Counted from the stretch's first letter, positions 21,476-33,926 are shown. The stretch is DNA of 64,000 nt from Vitrella brassicaformis (GCA_001179505.1 CDMY01000325.1:2893-66892); one strand, 5' to 3'. A program made the numbers and translations. Notes: a model not told the origin generated them from the letters alone.

Positions 21476-24338
21476 ATGGGTGGGTGCTTCGGGAGCCAAG
21501 TGGAGAAGGACACCGTGCAGCAGCTGTGGCAGGACCGGGCCATTCGGTGGGACCAGCCCAGGACCGTCATGGCCCTCCGGCCAGCTGAGGTCACACTACA
21601 GGCCTTCGATGATGTGGAAGATACCAAGGTGAGCGAGAAAGACAGACAGACAGACAGACATGGGCAGGGCAAGCCCATCCATCCATCCCACTGCACTGCG
21701 TGTGTGTGGTCCCCGCGCTGCCTGCAGGGTGACAATGGTTTAGGTCGGGTGCAGATAACGAATTTGCGGATCTTGTGGACGAGCAACACGAACCCGAAGC
21801 TCAACATCAGCATCGGGATGGGGACGATTGCCTACCTGCACTTCAACATGGTCAACAGCCGCCAGTTCCAGCGGGTCCGCGCCCCCAACATCATGACCCA
21901 GTACAACAACACCAGATTCGAGTTCACCTTCGCCATCGACTCGGACAAGGCCATGCAGCTCTTCCACCAACTCGAGACCACCGTCAGGTAGGTACCTTAC
22001 CTTCCTCGCGATTGATTGACAAAGGGCGGGCGCCTCCTGCTGAGCTGATTGGCCTGCCTGCCTGTATGTGTTTTGTTTGTGTCGTTTTGTGTGCAGGCGC
22101 TACCGTGCCACACGCACTTACAGGGACCTCATTCTCAGGTTCGGGAGGCAGCGGGCGGATCTGCAATGGAAGAGGGTTTGTATGGTCGGTGTGCTGTCTG
22201 TCTGTCTTTGTCTGCGTGTTCTGCAGGGATGAGGCTCTGCTCAGCGACGGCGAGCTCACCATCCTGCCCAATGAAGAAGTCAAGAAAAAGGTAAACCGAG
22301 TCGAGCACCGTCCGTCCCTCCCCTCCCTCCATCAGTTTGGGTGTTGGTATTGCCATGTAATGTGTGTGTGTTGGTGGTGCTGCCGTGCCGTGTGTTGTGT
22401 TGTGTGCAGGTTGAGAATTGCGACAACCTGACGACTGACGAGTCGTTCCCCGGCACGCTCTTCGTCACCAACGTACGTGGCGTGCGCATCGGATGACCGG
22501 CACACAAAACCGTGTGCTGGATGGGATGTCTGTTCAATGTGTTGTCCTGTATTTGTTTACTGGCTTGATGTATCAGCTGAGGGTGGTCTGGTCGGCGGCC
22601 GCCACCCCCAACATCAACGTCAGCGTCCCATTCATTCAGACGGTGAGTGAGTGAGTGAGATGCAAGACACAACGGACGGCACCAGCAAGAAGGCTCGCGG
22701 CTGTCTGTGCTCGGTTTGATCAGCGTGGCGTCGGCACTCGGGCGTCGCGGTTTGGGCAGGCGCTCGTCATCGAAACCTCACAGGTGGGTGCGGCAGGGAC
22801 TCAGACAGACGAGAAGCCGTGTCGAATAGATGGACCAATGGATGTGATTCGTGTGTTGATCGCTTCATTCAGCTGAGTGGAGGTTACATTTTGGGTTTCA
22901 AGTTTCGCGAGGGCGGGGAAATCGAAAGGATGCTCGAGCTCATCAACAAACTCTTCGGAGGTAAGGCGGGCGGGCCGCCCCCTCACCACACCAATACGTG
23001 CCGTTGACTTTTTTTGACATGTGTGAATGTCTCCTTCTTTCAGAAGCCAAGAAGAACCCCTACTTCGGCCCCCATGACGCCAGCGTCCAAGTTGTTGACG
23101 ACCGGGTGAGTGAGTCAGTGAGGGCACCGGCAGGCAGGCACGACGTTCTCCACCCTCCTTCTCTGAACTTTTTGTTTCGGCGTTCGTCCATCCCTCCACT
23201 CGATCAGTTGGTGATAGTTCCTCCGTCGAGTGTGCAGAACGTTGAGGAGGAGACCACCACGGCGCCCCAGCAGCCGCAGCAGCCCCAGACGGCCACCGAT
23301 AGCACAAGCGGCCCCACTGCCGTCGTCAACGTCAACAACTCCAACACACTCATGCTGCCTGAGGGCGCTGTGCAGGTGAGGTGGGTGGGGGGGATGGATG
23401 AGATAGATGCATGCATTGATAAAGGTGGAGGGACAGCAGGTGAGTGCATGGCATGGATGTGCGTGTTTGTGTGCATGGATCGCATCTCAGGTTCGGCGGA
23501 GTGACGCGGCTCAGGTGACAACCGAGGCTGAGATTCAGACGGACAGATAGACAGACCAGAGAGGCGTTGTATGCCGTCCGTCTATCCGTTGGTTTGTCTG
23601 CTCTCTCAATGCATCCACATCTATCAATCAGGGTGCTGGTGAGGGCGGTCGGTCCCCCTCGTCGCGTCGCGCCCGTGCCAGCGTGAGGGTACGGGAGCCC
23701 GTCACACTCGACCTTACAAAGAGACATGACAAGGTGAGTGAACAGAGAGGAGAGGGACGGACACTGAGAGAGAGAGAGGGGGGGGCAATGGATGGATGGA
23801 TGGCCCAGTGATTGGCTCACCCACCGCTCCGCTCACGTGTGTGATGTGTGTGATGTGATGGATGTGGCTGATCGGCCGGCCGATCTCTCAGGAGCACGTC
23901 ACGCGTCAGGAGAGCGAGGTGGGTCAGGGGGTGTCGCCCTCGAGCCGCAAATACATGGCGCCAAAGTGCGTCATCTGCATGGCCAAACCCGACGAGGTAG
24001 GGAGAGTACCAACCAATACACACACCTCCTCAACAATACACACGACCAACCAACTCACACGTCTGTCTGTCTGTCGTCATGTCCATCACTGACTTCAGTG
24101 TGCGTTTGACCCGTGTGGGCACGTGTGCGCCTGCATGGACTGCGCCGTCAAGCTCGACGACTGCCCGGTAAGGAAGACATACCTAAGTACCAATCCCCAC
24201 TCTCTGTGGGCGGGCTGATGGTGTGCTCGATTGGCTGTGCTGGTGCCGGGCTGGCTGTTTGTGTGATGGATTCGATTCCACTTGCAGATATGTCGGACCA
24301 AGATCATGAAGGTGCTGCGGGTGTTCCTCACCACCTGA
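21476..24338 (+). CDS. BBS5-like protein fused to a C-terminal RING finger
   Basis: Fifteen exons: 21476-21628, 21728-21987, 22097-22138, 22227-22290, 22410-22472, 22577-22642, 22724-22783, 22873-22960, 23044-23105, 23208-23375, 23491-23514, 23632-23733, 23892-23996, 24099-24167, 24288-24338; 458 residues with all phases matching. BBS5 repeats: LWQDRAIRWD, VQITNLRILWTSNT, NISIGMGTIAYL, then LRVVWSAAATPNINVSVPF, FGQALVIETSQLSGGYILGF and NPYFGP. A Gln/Pro and Arg/Ser-rich linker follows. The RING (about residues 410-444) reads CVIC, then DPCGHVCACMDCA, then DCPIC, a C3HC4 pattern like IAP-type ligases. BBS5 is a BBSome subunit that binds phosphoinositides and moves ciliary cargo. The start MGGCFGSQ fits N-myristoylation at Gly2 with palmitoylation at Cys4. 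No RING is expected in BBS5. Confidence 0.9.
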
Positions 24339-26336
24339 GTCAGTCAGTACTGACAGACGGAGAGAAAAGTCGGGGCTGCGCTGCCGGGCGATTAATATTG
24401 ATTGCTGCTCACAGGAGGCCGTCCGTCCGTCAGAAACCAGGTGTATGTGATGTGTCCACTCACCGGGGAGGGGTGTATGGTGTGGTGCATGTGTAGAGTG
24501 CGTAGGTGCTTGCCTGCCTGCCTGCCTGCCTGGTTGGTTGGTCGTGTGTGTGTGTATGTGTATGTGTGTGTGTGTGTGTGATTTCGGAACGGCCTGTAAG
24601 GACCTGTTGTGGCGTGTGGCGTGTGTGTTTCCTTCCGCTAGCTAATCATCTGTATTATCTATGGTCGGTCTCCTCCTCTCTCTCCATTTGTGCCTGCCCA
24701 TCTAGGCGGACAGACAGACAGACAGACAGACGGATGTAACCTAACCTAACCTGATGATGTATAGCTAGAGACAAAGGGAGAAGGCAGGCCTGTCTGTCTG
24801 TGTGTCTGTCTGTCTGTCTGTGTCTGTCTGTGGTTGCACTCTACCTGGGACGGCCGACCTGAAGACCTGAAGCTACTAACTAACTAGTGCCTTGCCATCT
24901 CTGTCCACATCCTGGCTAAGCTGACCGGCAGGCAGGGAGGGAGCTGCCTAGGTTGCCTTGCCTTTTCACTACAGCTACTACTGCTGCTGCTGCTGCTGCT
25001 GCTGGTGCCGTTGGCGTTGCTGCTGCGGTGTTGCTGCCTGCTGTTGTGCAGAAATTAAGACAGTGGGTTGGGGGGGGCGGTTGGGTGGGCAGACAGACAG
25101 ACAGACGGGCGGACGGGCGGCGATAAAGGATGCATTGCCTGCCTGCCTGCCTGTACGTGTGGGTGCATTGCATTGCCTGCGTGGATTGTATATAGTCAGT
25201 GAGTGACCATGACAACCACATACATAGGGACATCTGTCTGTACATACATGCATACGCAACCAAGAGAGTAACAGAGAGAGAAAGGGAGACCGAATCGGTG
25301 TGTACCAGTGAGCGAGCGGATGGGCGGGATGGCCACCGCACCGCACCGCACCGCATCATTGATTGCACTGGATTGGATAGCACGAGTGGAAAGGGGTTTT
25401 GTGCTGTATACCCGAATCTACCGACCTGCCTGCCTGCCTGCCTGCCTCCGAAAGTGTTTCGCCTAGGTGCCTCCACGTTGGCTGCACACACTGCACTGCA
25501 CTGCACGGGCGTACGTGCCACTCACTCACTACTCACTGTACAGCTTCCTACCTATCTCTGTCTTCCTGCCTGCCTGGGTGCAGTTGGGTCGGTGGCGACT
25601 GGCGACTGTGTCGGCTTTTTGACATGCCTGCCTGTCTGAAGGGTGGACGACATAGATAGCGTCATAGCATGATAGCAAGATCGCACTGTACATATATCTG
25701 AGACGAAGCCCCTCGCCCCCCTCCCTCCCTCCCTCCCTCACTACTGGCTCGGGTGGTCTTGTCTCTCTGTAAGTAGGTACTAGGCAGGGGCAGGTGGTAC
25801 GTGTGTGTGTGCGTGTGTGTGTGTGTGTGTGGCTCTATATGGATGGATGGATGTGTGTGCATGGTCGGTGGCTGGCTGGTGGGGTGGTCCACGGCACCCG
25901 TGGGTATGTGAGCACACAATTTGAGACACACGGTGTTTGTGATGCTGCTGCCCACCCACCGCGGGACGGACGGACACAGAGAGAGAGAGAGAGAGAGAGG
26001 AGTGGAAGGACACACACTCTTCAGTCAATCATTCAATGAATGGATAGATACACCGATGGACGATGGATGGATCAAGGTGTCTTCGCACGCACAGCAGGAG
26101 GTCTAGACACACACACACACATGAGCTAATCACTAACCACAGCCGGCAGGCAGGCCGGCAGGGAGGGAGGCCAGAGAAAGCAATCCGATCCGCCAACTAC
26201 ACAACCTGAAAATCTCTCTCTCGTGTTGACGTGAGTATGCACAACGGCATGGCTCGTGCGTGCCGCAAGATAGATAAGCTAGTCATCACAAGATCCAACC
26301 ACCCACCCAGCGCCCCGCCAGTCAACCAACACTCAC
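24339..26336. other. 2-kb gene-free region dense in short repeats
   Basis: No ORF with splice or family support. It contains (TGCC)n near 24512-24531, (TG)n at 24544-24580, (GACA)n at 24711-24731, (TGTC)n at 24790-24832, a CTG run near 24978-25003, (GACA)n at 25091-25105, TGCC repeats at 25139-25153 and 25425-25447, and (TCCC)n at 25720-25738. It lies between two converging genes. Confidence 0.7.
24711..24832. repeat. (GACA)n and (TGTC)n tetranucleotide runs
   Basis: (GACA)n at 24711-24731 and (TGTC)n at 24790-24832 form an inverted pair about 60 bp apart in gene-free DNA. Confidence 0.85.
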
Positions 26337-29300
26337 TCAGTTCTTCTGCTCTGCAGCTGCCCCCTGAACACCTTCCGCCCCCTCCCCGTCAGCCCCTCGT
26401 TTCTCGCTGTCAACGCTCTTGGCGCGCCACTCACGGCGCACTGTGCCGCTACCACTACTGCTGGGCCCATCACCCGCCGCGGCCCCTGCTGCTGGAGGTG
26501 CTGCTGCTGGTGTCGCCTGCCCGTCCCCCTTCTTGACGTCCCCTCGAGTCGGGCTTGCTGGTGGTGGTGTTGGTGTTGGTGCCTTGGCTTTGATGCGCCA
26601 CTGCTGCTGCACCTGCTGCACCTGCTGCACCCTCTCTGTGGCGCCTCTCTCGGTGTTGGCCTGCTGCTGCTGCTGTTGCTGATCGCTGTTGGTGTTGTCT
26701 GTGTCTTTGGTGTGGACGGGCCTCCACTTGAGGACGGTCCGTTCTGCTGGGGGAGGGGGGATGACTGTCACAGCTGGCGGCTGTCGCTGTCGCTGCTGGT
26801 GCTGCTGCTGGTGCTGTGGGTGTGGGTGCGATGCTGCGATGTTGAGGGTGGCACGGATGGTCCTCAGCGCGTCGCCCGCAGAGGGGTTGGGGGGTGCCTG
26901 TGGATGCTGATATGGCTGATAATATGGCTGATGCTGTGGCAGCTGCTGGTACATCCCACCACTATGGTGCACCGGATGGTACATGGGTGGCGGCGATGGC
27001 ATCGCCATGTGTGGGGGCCGGTACACAGACGGGGGAATCACATGCGGCACCGACAGCTGGACAGAGGGAGGGGGCGGCATGGGTGGCATCGGTGGCATGG
27101 GCGGTGGTGGACTGGGTCCGGTCAGCACCTGGCTGAGCAGCCTGTCGAAGGCGTTGGCCCCTCCTGGCGGGGGCGGTGGGGGCGGCTGGTATGGGAAAGC
27201 GAGGGGGTCGGTGGAGAGTGGGTGGCCGGCCTGCGATGGGACGTCTGCGGCGGGGGGATGCTTGGTGCGGTTCTTCTTCCGGGCGGTGGACTTCTCCTTC
27301 TCCAACTGAATGAACCAGGCAGGAATCAAGCATGACGCATAACAGACGGCGGGTGTGGTGTGCACACGTGGTTGTGTGAGGGGTAGGGTACCTGTCTGAT
27401 GTAGTCCCAGTCTTGCTGTGGGATGGACCCCTCGCGCACCATGTCGCGAATGAGAGTGAAGAACACACCCCCGGGGGTCCGCCGCTTGTTCTGCCCGTCG
27501 TTGGTCAGCTGACCACCTGACATAAGCAAGCACACAACCGATGTCCATGGCGTATTCCCCACCCGGCCGCCCCCAGCCACCCAGCAACCGACTGACCGTT
27601 TCTCTCTATCTCGAGTGTCTTCTGCAGGATTTCCTCTGTACGCTGGTGCACCAGACAAACAGCAAGGCGGGCGAGAGCAGGGGAGTCGTTCGTTGTGTGG
27701 CGGGCGGCATGTCTGTCTGTTAGGTGGGTGGTTGGCTTGGGTACCTTCATGCCGAGCCTGACGACCGTCCGCACCACCTGACTGCGCTTAGGCTCCTGCG
27801 GATGGATGGCATGGCGAGGCGAATGGGCGGATGTGTGTGTGTGTAGAGAGAGAGTGAGTGTCCCTACCAACCTACCTTGAGTATGTCGATGACCTTCTCG
27901 ATGTAGGTGCGCACCTCATACGACAGGCTGTACATGCCAGCTGCACAGACAGACACAACATACACAACGGGTGTGCACTCTCTTTGGTCCTCACACGGGC
28001 GGGCGTACCGAAGTGCGCTTCCTCTTGTTGAGCCTGCACCACCCCCACAACGGGAGGAGCGCTCGATGAGCTGGCCTGCTGCTGCTGCTCTTGTGGTGCT
28101 TGTGCTGCGATGGGACTGTTGCTGCTGCTGGGGGCGTCAGGCAAGTCCGTCGCCTGCTCCCCTCCTGCCGCTGCTGACGCTGCTGGTGGGGCGGCTGCCG
28201 GTACTTGAGTAGCTGCTGGTGGGGGTGGGTATACGGGGTTGTTGCCGAGACGAAGCTTCCAGATCAAGGCGTGAAGGTAGGCGCTCTGGACAATATAATC
28301 CACAGGCAAAGGCAAAGGCATTCATTGGTGTGGATGGCACGTTCTTTGGCTGACTGGCCTGGCCCCATAGATACCATGTGTTTCTGCTCTCTGACGGCGG
28401 CGAGTCGTGCGGGCGTGACGTCGAAGCGGTCGGACGCATTCACCTCCGCGCCGTGGGCTATCAAACAGCTCGCATTCGCCACCTATATGCGGGGGATGGA
28501 TGGATGGATGGATGTGCCGATTGATTGTGTGTTGTGTGAGCGCATGGTATGGTACCTCTCCGTACGACGCGGCGGCGTGAAGGGCCGTGCGGCCGTCCTT
28601 GGTGCGGGCATTCGGATCGGCACCTGAGAAAACGAGAAGAGATAGATGGGGCCTCCGGTCTCTGTTTGTTTGTCTGTTCGCCTTTTGTTGTGTGCCTGGA
28701 GGGTGTGGTACGTACCGAGGTGGAGGAGCCACTTGAGGTAGTCAGTGTGGTGTCTGGCCGCCGCGTAGTGCAGGGGCGTGCTGCCGCTCTCGTCAGAGTC
28801 ATTCACTGACACGCACGCACCACGGACACCAAGACGAAGACGCAGGTCAGATGAATGAGAATGTCACGCGCCGTTTGATGTGATGTGGTGGATGTGCTGC
28901 GAGTAGGTACCTGTGGCCCCGTGGTGCAGCAGCAGTTTTGTGATGTCCGTGTTGCCCTTGCTCGCCGCCAGGTGGATCGGGTAGCTCTGGATGGATGGCA
29001 AGAGAGAGGGAGAGAGAGAGGGAGAGATCTTCCACATGCATCGCATCCTTTTCGCCCGTGTGTGTGCGTTGTGTGTGGCACATACGAAGTTGACTCCCCG
29101 CCGCGACGGCATGAGAGTGTGAGAGAACCGCAAACCGGTCTCGGCACCGTGGTCCAACAACGCCTGGTATGGTGCAAACACCATGGCCAATCAATCAGTA
29201 GAGTGATGATGGCGTGGTGTGGGTGCAGCGCGTTCCCGACCCAAGCATCTATCTCGCGTACCTTGGCGTATGCGGGTTCGTTGGTGATGATGGTGATGTT

Positions 29301-30583
29301 GAGGGGCGTCCACAACTTATCGTCTGGCACATTCACCTGGTCGGTCAACCACCATAACACAACACAACACAACACAACACAACACAACAAAGCGGACGAC
29401 CGACTGGTATTGGCGATTCTGTGTGCGGTGCGCATCCGCGTGGCGTGTGGGGTGGAGGGTGGATGATGGGTGTGGGTGTGGGTGTGGGTGTGCAAACGTA
29501 CGTACCGATGTGAGTGCGCCGTGTTTGAGGAGCCAGACGACCACCCGCAGCCGCCTGGGCTGCCCACACGCATGGTGAAGCGCCGTACGCCCATCCATGT
29601 CCCTATAAGGAACAATCACACACATATATACACACATGCATCACACGGGGTGGATGGAGATGGGTATTCAATTCCCTGGCTGGCTGCTTCTCCTCTCCAT
29701 CTCTCTCTGTGTCTGTCTGGTCCAGACATGCCGAGCCGACCTGCTATTGACGTCATGTCCTTCGTCCATGAGGCGCTTCATCTCAGATATGCGACCACGA
29801 CACACAGCTGCATTGATTGCAACCCGCACATCACATCACATGCAATGCATCCACTCACACACACGAACCGACCGATGCACCAACCAACCAACCAACCACC
29901 CCACATCACACCGCATCTACCTTTGTTGAAGGCCTTCTGCGTGGGGTCGTCCGAGTTGATGGTCAGCTCCAGCCGCTCGTTCTCGCCCTCGTCACCATCA
30001 CTGCTCCCAACCGCACCAATGTCATAGTCCACACCCAACGCCTCATCGGGCAGCTCCATCACGCCCTCGTACTCCACCAGGAAGCTGCTGCTGTTGCTGT
30101 TGCTGCTAGAGCTGGTGCCGGTGGCTGCAGCTGGGTTGGCAGAGAGGGAGGGGTGGCGAGGGGTGTGGGGTGGGAGCGGTGCTCTGCTTCTGCTACGGCT
30201 GGTGATGCTGCCCGGCGCGACTGCTACTCTGGTGCCTGAGCTGTTGCTGCCTGTGAACACACAAGGGAAAGTCGTGCACTCATTCTGGTGTGCCCATCTC
30301 TGTGTGTGTGCGTATCTCCCTTGCCTGTTCTGGTGAGGTGCGATGATCTCTTCTGCGCGCCGGCCACCCTGGCGCCGCGGACGACGCCCTCCCCTCTTCG
30401 CCTGCTGCTGGGAGGCCTCTCTCTCTTCTGTGTCTGTGGCGGAGGGGCAGGGCGAACGTCTGTGTGAATGAACTCGTCGAGGAGGCCATACAGCTCCTCC
30501 TCCATCGCCGTATCGTCATCCTCACACGCAACACCAGCACCAGCACCACCACCACAACCAGAAGCAGCAACAGACTCCGCCAT
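26337..30583 (-). CDS. Ankyrin-repeat protein with PHAX-type RNA-binding domain
   Basis: Sixteen exons: 30325-30583, 29921-30250, 29741-29807, 29506-29602, 29262-29336, 29086-29163, 28911-28986, 28716-28805, 28556-28623, 28375-28482, 28009-28285, 27876-27940, 27745-27795, 27597-27642, 27392-27516, 26337-27305; 926 residues. After a disordered N terminus come ankyrin repeats (about 197-416): GRISEMKRLMDEGHDVN, DGRTALHHACG, PIHLAASKGNTDITKLLLHH, GSTPLHYAAARHHTDYLKWL, and KDGRTALHAAASYGE. A Gln/Ala/Pro linker leads to a PHAX-like RNA-binding domain (about 531-604): RTEEILQKTLEIERNGGQLT and NKRRTPGGVFFTLI. A 300-residue Pro/Gln/Ala tail follows. PHAX binds snRNA and snoRNA for nuclear export; the ankyrin array is the novelty. 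Intron 1 has a GC donor. Confidence 0.85.
29353..29390. repeat. (CAACA)n pentanucleotide run
   Basis: About seven ACAAC units in the intron upstream (sense) of the ankyrin exon 29262-29336. Confidence 0.9.
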
Positions 30584-30696
30584 CTCTTCGGCTCTGTGCG
30601 TGTGGCGATCGCACCTTATCTGGCCGGCAACAGATCTTGGCTGGCGTATCCTGTCCGGCGAAAGAAGGACACAGAAGGAGATATTAGTGTTATGGG
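30584..30696. promoter_or_regulatory. 113-bp bidirectional promoter region
   Basis: Only 113 bp separate the ankyrin-PHAX and exostosin start codons, so promoters must be shared or overlapping. No TATA-like motif was recognised. Confidence 0.45.
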
Positions 30697-33504
30697 ATGT
30701 GGCTGATGAGGATGAAGAGGGAGGTTATGGGTGTTCATCATCATGATCAAGACGGTGGTGGTGGAGATCGCGTGGTGCGGCGACAGATGCCGAGTGATGG
30801 CGCCATGGATGGCGGAGACGGAAGCGATGAGGCCTCGCCATCCAAGAAGAAGTGGCTGCTGTTCAACAGGTGGACGGACGCAGAATGCACACACACGCAC
30901 ACCACATCGTCGAAAGAGAGAGAGGGCGAGAGGGAAGGGATTCACCCTTTCTGTGTGATGTGTGTGCTGTTCATCTCATCTTTCAGGCCCCTGCTCAGCT
31001 ACGTGCCTATCCGTCTGTGCCGTCGCTGCGGCCGACTGCCCTTCTGCATCGCCATCCTCCTGCTCATCCTGGTCTCCAGAGCCCTCCTGGAGGAGCTGTG
31101 GGACACATCACTCAACCCAGCACTCACAGAAATCTACACGCTGCTCGAAGACGACCTCATGGGATCTGACGTCAAGTGCACCGACACTGACACCCTGTCG
31201 GTCAAGAGCATCGTGGAAAAGCGGCGAAATGGCCTGCAGACGGTGGATGAGAGTGGTACGGTGCAGGCGGCTCGTCAGGTGTGCGAGTGTCTGTTGCGGC
31301 CTCTGGTCAAGGAGGGCGGGGTTGAGGACTTCCAGGGAACGACGAGGCGGTATGGGGCGAGGGATTGGTCGGATGATGGGCAGTCTGCCAAGGTCAAGGT
31401 GTCCTCCATAGCTGAGAGGCGACAGCTGCTGACGGGGCTGCTCGACAGCATGCACTGCGAACTCCATGTGTACCAGTACCCCATCCCACCTGGTGAGCGA
31501 CGGACGAGAGAAAAAAGCTGAAATGCCCTCATTTTGTATCCGTTCGTTCTGTGCTCTCTCTCTCCTCTCTCTCTCAGTGAGTGCTGCCCACCAGCCCGAG
31601 CCGCTGTCGTTGCGCAAGGTGTTGCGTGCCAAGGGCAACTCGGCATACCTCCTGGAGAGCGTCTTCTGGTCCCACACACAGCAGCTGCCCAACTTCCACA
31701 CCATTTCTTACCACGGAGGCGATCCCTCTGTTGCATCGGCCATTGCATCCCTCACCGCCGCCTTTGCCGTTCCTACTTTTCCCACCACAGCAGTGTTTGG
31801 CCACCGGTCGGACTTGGCCGTCATGTGGAAGTCGACGCTCAAGAAATGGAACCTCGGTATGGTATGCCTGTGGAGGAGTGAAGGCGTCCGATTGATGGCC
31901 CCCTCTCTACCTCTGTGCTTTTGTGTTGCGCAGGCGGGATGGACAATTTGGACCGGTGGCGGACGGCCGAGGACGTCCGTGGGGCTGTGGAGAGCATCCG
32001 GCACGAGTACCCCTACTTCAACGAGACTGAGGGGCGGTTCCACTTCTGGGTGGTGTCGCAGGACGGCGGCAAGCCCGAGTACTCGGCATTCGCTGACCGC
32101 ACGTTCAACGCCAATGCGTCGGCACTCACCTGCACCAGCGACGTCGTCGACTATCACAAGGTGGGGNNNNNNNNNNNNNNNNNNNNNNNNNNNNNNNNNN
32201 NNNNNNNNNNNNNNNNNNNNNNNNNNNNNNNNNNNNNNNNNNNNNNNNNNNNNNNNNNNNNNNNNNNNNNNNNNNNNNNNNNNNNNNNNNNNNNNNNNNN
32301 NNNNNNNNNNNNNNNNNNNNNNNNNNNNNNNNNNNNNNNNNNNNNNNNNNNNNNNNNNNNNNNNNNNNNNNNNNNNNNNNNNNNNNNNNNNNNNNNNNNN
32401 NNNNNNNNNNNNNNNNNNNNNNNNNNNNNNNNNNNNNNNNNNNNNNNNNNNNNNNNNNNNNNNNNNGGGATGGAGGGAGGGAGGGAGGGAGGGATGGATC
32501 TGATGGACAGAAATGGGGATGGCATGGCTCTGTGTGCTCACTCAAACAGATGTTCAACATGCGGAGGTATCACCATTGGGACTCGAATGAGCCACTGACT
32601 GTGCCATTCGAGCCTCCATACAGGTCGGTAAGGAGAGCGTCAGCCAGCCTATGTATGTTGAATCCACCCTGCAAAACATCCACCCGTCAGCTTCAACCCT
32701 CGCCGCGACGTGGCCATATCCCTGTCGGGCAACATCATCCGGGCAGCAAGGGCGAGAAGGGACGTTCCACAGCCGCCACCAACCACACCCAGCACCAGCA
32801 GCACCACGGACGACACACCGCCCCTTCCCTCTGGCCCTTCGCGCATCCCCGCCCTGCTGCAAGCACTCAACAGAGGGCATCTCGTTTTTTTCGCCGGCAA
32901 GATCGGCCAGGGCTCGCCCTTCCGCGGGGGCAAGCTGCGGGTGGCCTTGCGCGACAGCCTTCAGGACACCCCAGAGGCGCTCATAGTGGAGGGCAGGATG
33001 AGCAGAGGCGACTACGAGAGGGCCCTGCGTGAGTCGGTGTTCTGTCTGTGTCCGCGGGGGTCTCGCGGGTGGAGTCCGCGGCTGATGGAGGCGGTGTGGT
33101 ACGGGTGCATCCCTGTGGTGCTGGCGGATGACTACTGGATGCCGCAGGGGTGCTTCTGGGACTGGACGGCACTCGCTGTCCTCATACCTGAGAGCGACGC
33201 GCTCAAGACCAAGGAGCGGCTGATGGAGCTGTCACTTGCTGATGTCAGGGCTAGACAGAGGGGCCTGCTGCAGGTACCTCATGCACACAGGCACAGACAC
33301 AGCACCCAACACACCACACCACACCACACAAACAGACGGCATGTCATGTAGCTGCGTGTCTTTGTTTGTCTCGGTTTCCTGCAGGTGCGTCACCACTTCA
33401 TGTACCACGTGAATCTGCAGCGAGGCGACGCAACGGACATGGCCTTTCTGGAGCTCTGGCTCAAACAGAATGTCTGCCCCGTCCTGGCGGGCATCACACA
33501 ATGA
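30697..33504 (+). CDS. Exostosin-family (GT47) glycosyltransferase, interrupted by N gap
   Basis: Exons 30697-30869, 30987-31492, 31578-31856, 31934-32160, then after the gap 32550-32623, 32691-33273 and 33385-33504; further exons may lie in the gap. A type II anchor (LPFCIAILLLILVSRALLEE) is near residue 75. The lumenal part reads CELHVYQYPIPP and LLESVFWSHTQQ. The exostosin domain includes RFHFWVVSQDGGKPEYSAF, HLVFFAGKIG, ALRESVFCLCPRGSRGWSPR and LMEAVWYGCIPVVLADDYW, the classic 'F+L.P.G....S.R..EA+..GCIPV++.D' motif. GT47 enzymes build heparan or plant-type cell-wall glycans in the Golgi; the substrate is unknown. In-frame joining across the gap cannot be verified. Confidence 0.9.
32167..32466. 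other. Assembly gap, 300 N
   Basis: Exactly 300 N, again likely a placeholder. It follows a GTGGGG donor-like start and ends in a (GGGA)n run, so a repeat probably broke the assembly. Confidence 0.99.
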
Positions 33505-33926
33505 ATGACCTACCTGTACGTGTGCGTGTGACGTGACGTGACGTGACGCAATATATGCGGTCTGTCCGGTGCGGTGCAATGCAATCAATCCTCTCACTGG
33601 ACATCCTTCCTTCCCTCTGTCTGTCAATTGGTCGGTCTGAACTGCTTGATGCCTTAATTGATTGCAACGATGCATTCATTATTTATCGGTGGAGAGAGAT
33701 GGATAAACTCGTGATGAGAATGGCATGCAGAGCAAGTGTCTGTCTTACTAGGACTCAAGCACCCAACCCACCATTCGACCACTTCATTCAGTCAGACTGG
33801 CCAGAAAACGTGCTTCCCTCGCCCCGACCAAGCAAGCCGAACCAGCAACCAACCGTCACGCACTGACACACGACAAATATCCCCCAGCTGTCTGTCCGCC
33901 CCCTCGGAGCCCCATCCCTGGATCAC
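33505..33926. other. Convergent intergenic region
   Basis: 3' flanks only. It has a short TGACG tandem near 33531-33548. Confidence 0.5.

Noticed and set aside
24500-25450. Regularly spaced short repeats considered as a CRISPR-like array
   Set aside because: Units are 2-4 nt microsatellites without constant spacers, in a eukaryotic genome.
26676-27335. 219-codon plus-strand Gly/Trp/Val-rich ORF
   Set aside because: Antisense shadow of the Pro/Gln-rich last exon of the ankyrin-PHAX gene.
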